Of a stretch of 33,046 nt of DNA, positions 29,958-33,046 are shown piece by piece (within the stretch, counting starts at the first letter, position 1; the number at the start of each line of letters is the position of its first letter). A program made the position numbers and the translations under genes. The notes beneath the pieces were generated by a model. It saw nothing but the letters and a program-made list of their open reading frames with translations. It was not told where the DNA came from and did no database searches. This stretch comes from Brevundimonas sp. (GTDB taxonomy: Bacteria > Pseudomonadota > Alphaproteobacteria > Caulobacterales > Caulobacteraceae): contig NZ_JAIYCP010000012.1 of assembly GCF_027487935.1 (NCBI RefSeq), positions 1-33,046 of the forward strand, given 5' to 3'.

Positions 29958-30938
29958 ATGACCAACGCCCCCTATGACGCCTCCCGCCATCGGAAAGCCG
30001 GGCGGGGCAAGGTCTTTGCCTCGATCCTCGATACCATCGGGGACACACCGCTGGTGGGGCTGCCGCGGTTGACGGCGGAGTATCGGCCCAAGGCGACGGT
30101 GCTGGCCAAGCTGGAGTTCTTCAATCCGCTGGCCTCGGTCAAGGACCGGATCGGGGTGGCCATGATCGAGGCGCTGGAGCAGTCGGGGCTGATCGGGCCG
30201 GATACGGTGCTGATCGAGCCGACATCCGGCAACACGGGCATCGCCCTGGCCTTTGTGGCGGCGGCCAAGGGCTATCGGCTGATCCTGGTCATGCCCGAGA
30301 GCATGTCGATCGAGCGGCGCAAGATGCTGGCCCTGCTGGGCGCCGAACTGGTGCTGACTCCCGCCGAGAAGGGGATGAAGGGGGCCATCGCCATGGCCGA
30401 AGAGCTGCTCGTGCGGACGCCCGGCGCGGTCAGTCCTGCCCAGTTCGACAATCCGGCCAATCCGGCGATCCACAGGGTCTCGACGGCCGAGGAAATCTGG
30501 AACGACACGGCGGGCGCGGTGGACATGGTGATTGCCGGCGTGGGCACGGGCGGCACCATCACCGGCGTCGGCCAGGTGCTGAAGGCGTACAAGCCCTCGC
30601 TGCGCATGATCGCAGTCGAGCCGACCGCCTCGCCGGTCCTGTCGGGCGGCGAGCCCGGCCCGCACAAGATCCAGGGCATAGGCGCCGGCTTCATCCCGTC
30701 CATCGTCGACCGCTCGGTCATCGACGGCGTCGAACAGGTGTCGAATGAGGACGCCTTCGACATGGCCCGCAAGGCCGCCCGCGTGGAGGGGATTCCCGTC
30801 GGCATTTCGTCGGGCGCGGCCCTGGTCGCCGCCTTCCGTCAGGCGGCGCTGGAGGAGAATGCCGGCAAGACCATCGTCGCCATCATCCCCAGCTTCGCCG
30901 AACGCTATCTGTCGACGGCGCTGTTCGAGGGTTTGTGA
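29958..30938 (+). CDS. cysK: Cysteine synthase (O-acetylserine sulfhydrylase)
   Basis: The 326-aa fold-II PLP enzyme makes cysteine from O-acetylserine and sulfide. The PLP lysine is in [11 protein letters not shown], the substrate loop is [17 protein letters not shown], the phosphate cup is [10 protein letters not shown] and the C-terminal [14 protein letters not shown] closes the pyridine ring pocket. Length is as usual (about 310-330), with an N-terminal extension of about 15 residues. GGAGAA 7 bases before the ATG at 29958 supports this start, although the frame is open upstream. Cytoplasmic. Confidence 0.95.
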   Translation: MTNAPYDASRHRKAGRGKVFASILDTIGDTPLVGLPRLTAEYRPKATVLAKLEFFNPLASVKDRIGVAMIEALEQSGLIGPDTVLIEPTSGNTGIALAFVAAAKGYRLILVMPESMSIERRKMLALLGAELVLTPAEKGMKGAIAMAEELLVRTPGAVSPAQFDNPANPAIHRVSTAEEIWNDTAGAVDMVIAGVGTGGTITGVGQVLKAYKPSLRMIAVEPTASPVLSGGEPGPHKIQGIGAGFIPSIVDRSVIDGVEQVSNEDAFDMARKAARVEGIPVGISSGAALVAAFRQAALEENAGKTIVAIIPSFAERYLSTALFEGL

Positions 30939-30982
30939 CCGTCACGACCGGTTAACCGGCGCGGTTCTAGGATTCGCCGGAT

Positions 30983-32200
30983 ATGTTCGAGACTTCGCAC
31001 AGCCCCGAGGTGGTCGCCCCTGACGGCGGGTTCCGCGCGCGTCATGCCTTGCTGAAGCGCCTCGCTGACGTCGTTTCCCTGCCCGCCAGCCGGATCAATG
31101 CCTTTGAGCGCGCCGTCACCGGCGACCTGCTGGTGGAAATGCTGCGGCTGGCCTCGCCGGAGGACCGCCGCCGGGTCGCGGCCCGGCTTGCGCCCCTGGC
31201 CGAAGTCCCCAACGCCCTGGTGCGTATCCTGCTGCGCGATGACCCCGCGATCGCGGGTCTTCTGATCGAGCAATGCGCTTCCTTGACCGACGCCGACCTG
31301 GTTGCCTGCGCCCGGGACGCCACCTCGGCCCATCGCCTGCTGATCGCCGGCCGCCGGTCGCTGTCCGAGGTCGTCACGGAGACCCTTCTGGGCTTCGGCG
31401 AATGGGATGTCACCGAGGCGGTGCTGCGCAACAGCACGGCGCGCCTCAGCCAGACGGCCATCGAGTCTGTGGTCAGCCTGAGCCGACAGGAGTCGCAGCT
31501 GTGCGGCCCGGCCCTGAAACGGCCGGAGCTGCGTCCTTCGGGGGCTTATGTGATGTTCTGGTGGTGCGGTCCGGAGGAGCGCCGCACGATATTGCAGCGG
31601 TTCGCCGTGTCGCGCGAGGTCATGCAGGAGGTGTCGGAAGACATCTTCGTCATGGCGGCGGCCGAGACCTGGCAGGATCCGGTCTCACGCAAGGCTTTGC
31701 AGTTCATCGAGCGGCGCCAGAGAAACCGGGGTGCCATCGCCAAGAGCCCTTACGAAGGCCTGGAGGAGGCTGTCGCGGCCGCGGCCGCGCATGGCCTCAA
31801 TCGTGAGGTGGCGTCCGAGATCGCCTATCTGTCCGGGATAAAGCCGATCACGGGGGCCAAGATCATGGGCGATCCCGGCGGCGAACCCCTCGCGATCCTG
31901 TGCAAGGCGACCGGCCTGGGCAAGGGCGACCTGACCAACCTGTGGCGCTCGATGCGCCGGCCGGAAACGGCAGAGGACGGCACCGTCCATCCCGCCTGGG
32001 CGCGGGTGCAGATCACCTATGACATGCTGGCGGTCGACCGGGCCCAGACCGTGCTGCGTTACTGGAACTGGTCGCTGTCTTCTGCCCTGACGCCGGTTCT
32101 GCTCAGGGCCATCCGCGATGGCGAGGAAGATAGTCTGGTCGACTATACAACACCGGAACGTGCGGCCATTCTGGCACTGGCGGACAGTTTCAGCCGTTGA
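30983..32200 (+). CDS. DUF2336 domain protein
   Basis: The 405-aa protein is all-helical, with HEAT-like repeats (LVEMLRLASPEDRRRVAARL; ALVRILLRDDPAIAGLLIEQ; ALSEV-like and MQEVSEDIFVMAAAETWQDP later) as in DUF2336 proteins, which occur mostly in Alphaproteobacteria and are poorly characterised. No signal peptide or membrane helix. A perfect palindrome CCGGTTAACCGG (30948-30959) lies 9 bp after cysK and 24 bp before this start. It may be a regulatory site with a TTAACC half-site. The gene is co-directional with cysK and mucR but probably has its own promoter. Confidence 0.82.
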   Translation: MFETSHSPEVVAPDGGFRARHALLKRLADVVSLPASRINAFERAVTGDLLVEMLRLASPEDRRRVAARLAPLAEVPNALVRILLRDDPAIAGLLIEQCASLTDADLVACARDATSAHRLLIAGRRSLSEVVTETLLGFGEWDVTEAVLRNSTARLSQTAIESVVSLSRQESQLCGPALKRPELRPSGAYVMFWWCGPEERRTILQRFAVSREVMQEVSEDIFVMAAAETWQDPVSRKALQFIERRQRNRGAIAKSPYEGLEEAVAAAAAHGLNREVASEIAYLSGIKPITGAKIMGDPGGEPLAILCKATGLGKGDLTNLWRSMRRPETAEDGTVHPAWARVQITYDMLAVDRAQTVLRYWNWSLSSALTPVLLRAIRDGEEDSLVDYTTPERAAILALADSFSR

Positions 32201-32365
32201 AGACAGTCGCCGGTCTCCGGGACCGGATATATTCTGAACTCAAAGACAATCCGGAGCTTCCCGGCGAGCATGGCCCTCGTTGTTGCTTTCGCACGGGAAC
32301 AAATCTATTCATCCGATAACGGCTGATTCAATCGAAAATCCAACCAGACAAGGTGAGGCTGACCC

Positions 32366-32800
32366 ATGGAAGACAACGCGCAAATCCTCGAAATGACCGC
32401 AGACATCGTGTCGGCCTATGTCGGCAATAACAATGTCCAGGCGGCGGAAGTTCCGGGCCTCATCTCCAGCATCCATGCCGCCCTGACCCAGGTCTCGACC
32501 GGTGCCGTTGAGCCGGAGCCCGAGCTCAAGGATCCGGCCGTGCCGGTGCGCAAGTCGATCACGCCCGACTTCCTGATCTGCCTGGAAGACGGCCGCAAAT
32601 TCAAATCGCTGAAGCGCCACCTGCGCACGAAATACAATATGAGCCCCGAGGAATACCGGGCGAAATGGGGCCTGGCCAAAGACTATCCGATGGTTGCCCC
32701 CAACTATGCCAAGGCCCGGTCAGACCTGGCCAAGCAGATGGGTCTGGGCCAGGGTGGTCGTAAACCTGCCCGCGCCGCCGGGGGCCGCGCCAAGAAGTAA
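32366..32800 (+). CDS. mucR: MucR/Ros-family transcriptional regulator
   Basis: The 144-aa protein has the MucR domain: [20 protein letters not shown] (about 71-90) then [20 protein letters not shown] and [20 protein letters not shown], with a basic C-terminal tail. In Ros the zinc is held by C-x2-C and two His. Here the second Cys position is Asp and the second His position is Tyr, so the zinc site is incomplete, as reported for several family members. MucR proteins are nucleoid-like repressors; in Caulobacter they act with CtrA and SciP in the cell cycle. GGTGAGG precedes the ATG. A terminator follows directly. Confidence 0.93.
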   Translation: MEDNAQILEMTADIVSAYVGNNNVQAAEVPGLISSIHAALTQVSTGAVEPEPELKDPAVPVRKSITPDFLICLEDGRKFKSLKRHLRTKYNMSPEEYRAKWGLAKDYPMVAPNYAKARSDLAKQMGLGQGGRKPARAAGGRAKK

Positions 32801-32822
32801 TCCGGGACTTTCGTCCGACTAT

Positions 32823-32856
32823 AACGCCCGCTTCCGGCACCGGAGGCGGGCGTTTT
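32823..32856 (+). terminator. Intrinsic terminator after mucR
   Basis: A 14-bp stem (AACGCCCGCTTCCG with CGGAGGCGGGCGTT, including one G-U pair) with a 4-base loop is followed by a short T-run, 23 bp after the mucR stop. A good rho-independent terminator. Confidence 0.9.
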
Positions 32857-32937
32857 GCTGTGGGGGCGGGACTGGTGGCCGGTCGCTGACGACCAGCCGC
32901 CACCCAGGCTGCGACGGCTCAGTTGGCGCGGGCCGAA

Positions 32938-33046
32938 AGGTTCATCACGGCGAGCACAACGCGGTCACAACGGACACGACGGGACCGTGCGGTTGCCGCG
33001 TGTGTCGATCCTTCCCGGCAACGAAACGAGACAAGGGCGGCTTTGC
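32938..33046. repeat. Partial third copy of palindromic repeat; identical to window start
   Basis: These 109 bases are identical to 1-109, covering the left 44-bp arm and part of the centre of the palindromic element. The window ends inside it, so the right arm cannot be seen. The sequence before it (up to 32937) is unique non-coding DNA after mucR. Confidence 0.9.

Noticed and set aside
1..33046. Plasmid or phage interpretation based on identical ends
   Set aside because: No replication, partition, conjugation or phage gene; contents are housekeeping genes and the shared ends belong to a dispersed repeat.

Overview
The window is GC-rich chromosomal DNA from an alphaproteobacterium, most likely Caulobacteraceae and probably Brevundimonas-like. 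Evidence is the MucR-family regulator, the HWE/HisKA_2-type sensor kinase, the fliI-fliJ pair, a DUF2336 protein, class III alcohol dehydrogenase with S-formylglutathione hydrolase, and strong GC3 bias that opens long false frames opposite most real genes. This assignment is inferred from gene families, not from an alignment. No tRNA, rRNA, CRISPR array, transposase or phage gene was found.

Layout. 0-3 kb: a palindromic repeat, a miniature flagellar rod-type protein, a DUF962 protein, a secreted protein of unknown function, a 3D-domain protein and a GST. 3.0-8.2 kb: a less GC-rich accessory block with a previously untracked 50-aa membrane peptide, a TonB-dependent receptor, a TetR regulator and a Tat-exported M14 metallopeptidase. 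Two related 35-bp promoter/operator sequences sit upstream of receptor and peptidase, so this looks like a self-contained uptake-and-hydrolysis module under its own repressor. 8.2-12.6 kb: S1/P1 nuclease, TPR-sulfotransferase, a second copy of the palindromic repeat, a TrmJ-like RNA methyltransferase and a sirtuin. 12.6-17.7 kb: glutathione-dependent formaldehyde detoxification (class III ADH and S-formylglutathione hydrolase) interrupted by two different inverted-repeat elements, a VOC protein and an orphan gene; then sodB and rpsD with a strong terminator. 17.8-20.9 kb: a BNR/YCF48-like propeller, an HWE kinase and a TonB-C-domain protein. 20.9-25.8 kb, nearly all on the minus strand: thioesterase, monothiol glutaredoxin, a degenerate aldo/keto reductase, BolA, GNAT, RadC, a TumE/TumA-type toxin-antitoxin pair and methionine aminopeptidase. 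25.9-33 kb: CinA-like protein, a repeat, GH10 xylanase overlapping fliJ, fliI, cysteine synthase, DUF2336 protein and MucR.

The first and last 109 bases are identical and lie in the left half of the palindromic repeat seen again at 10.7 kb. This makes the window look circular, but the housekeeping content argues that it is a chromosomal stretch bounded by two copies of a dispersed repeat. At least four kinds of intergenic palindromic repeat occur here. The best candidates for something new are the receptor/TetR/peptidase module with its twin operators, the 50-aa membrane peptide, and the palindromic repeat built from ACAACGG heptamers.
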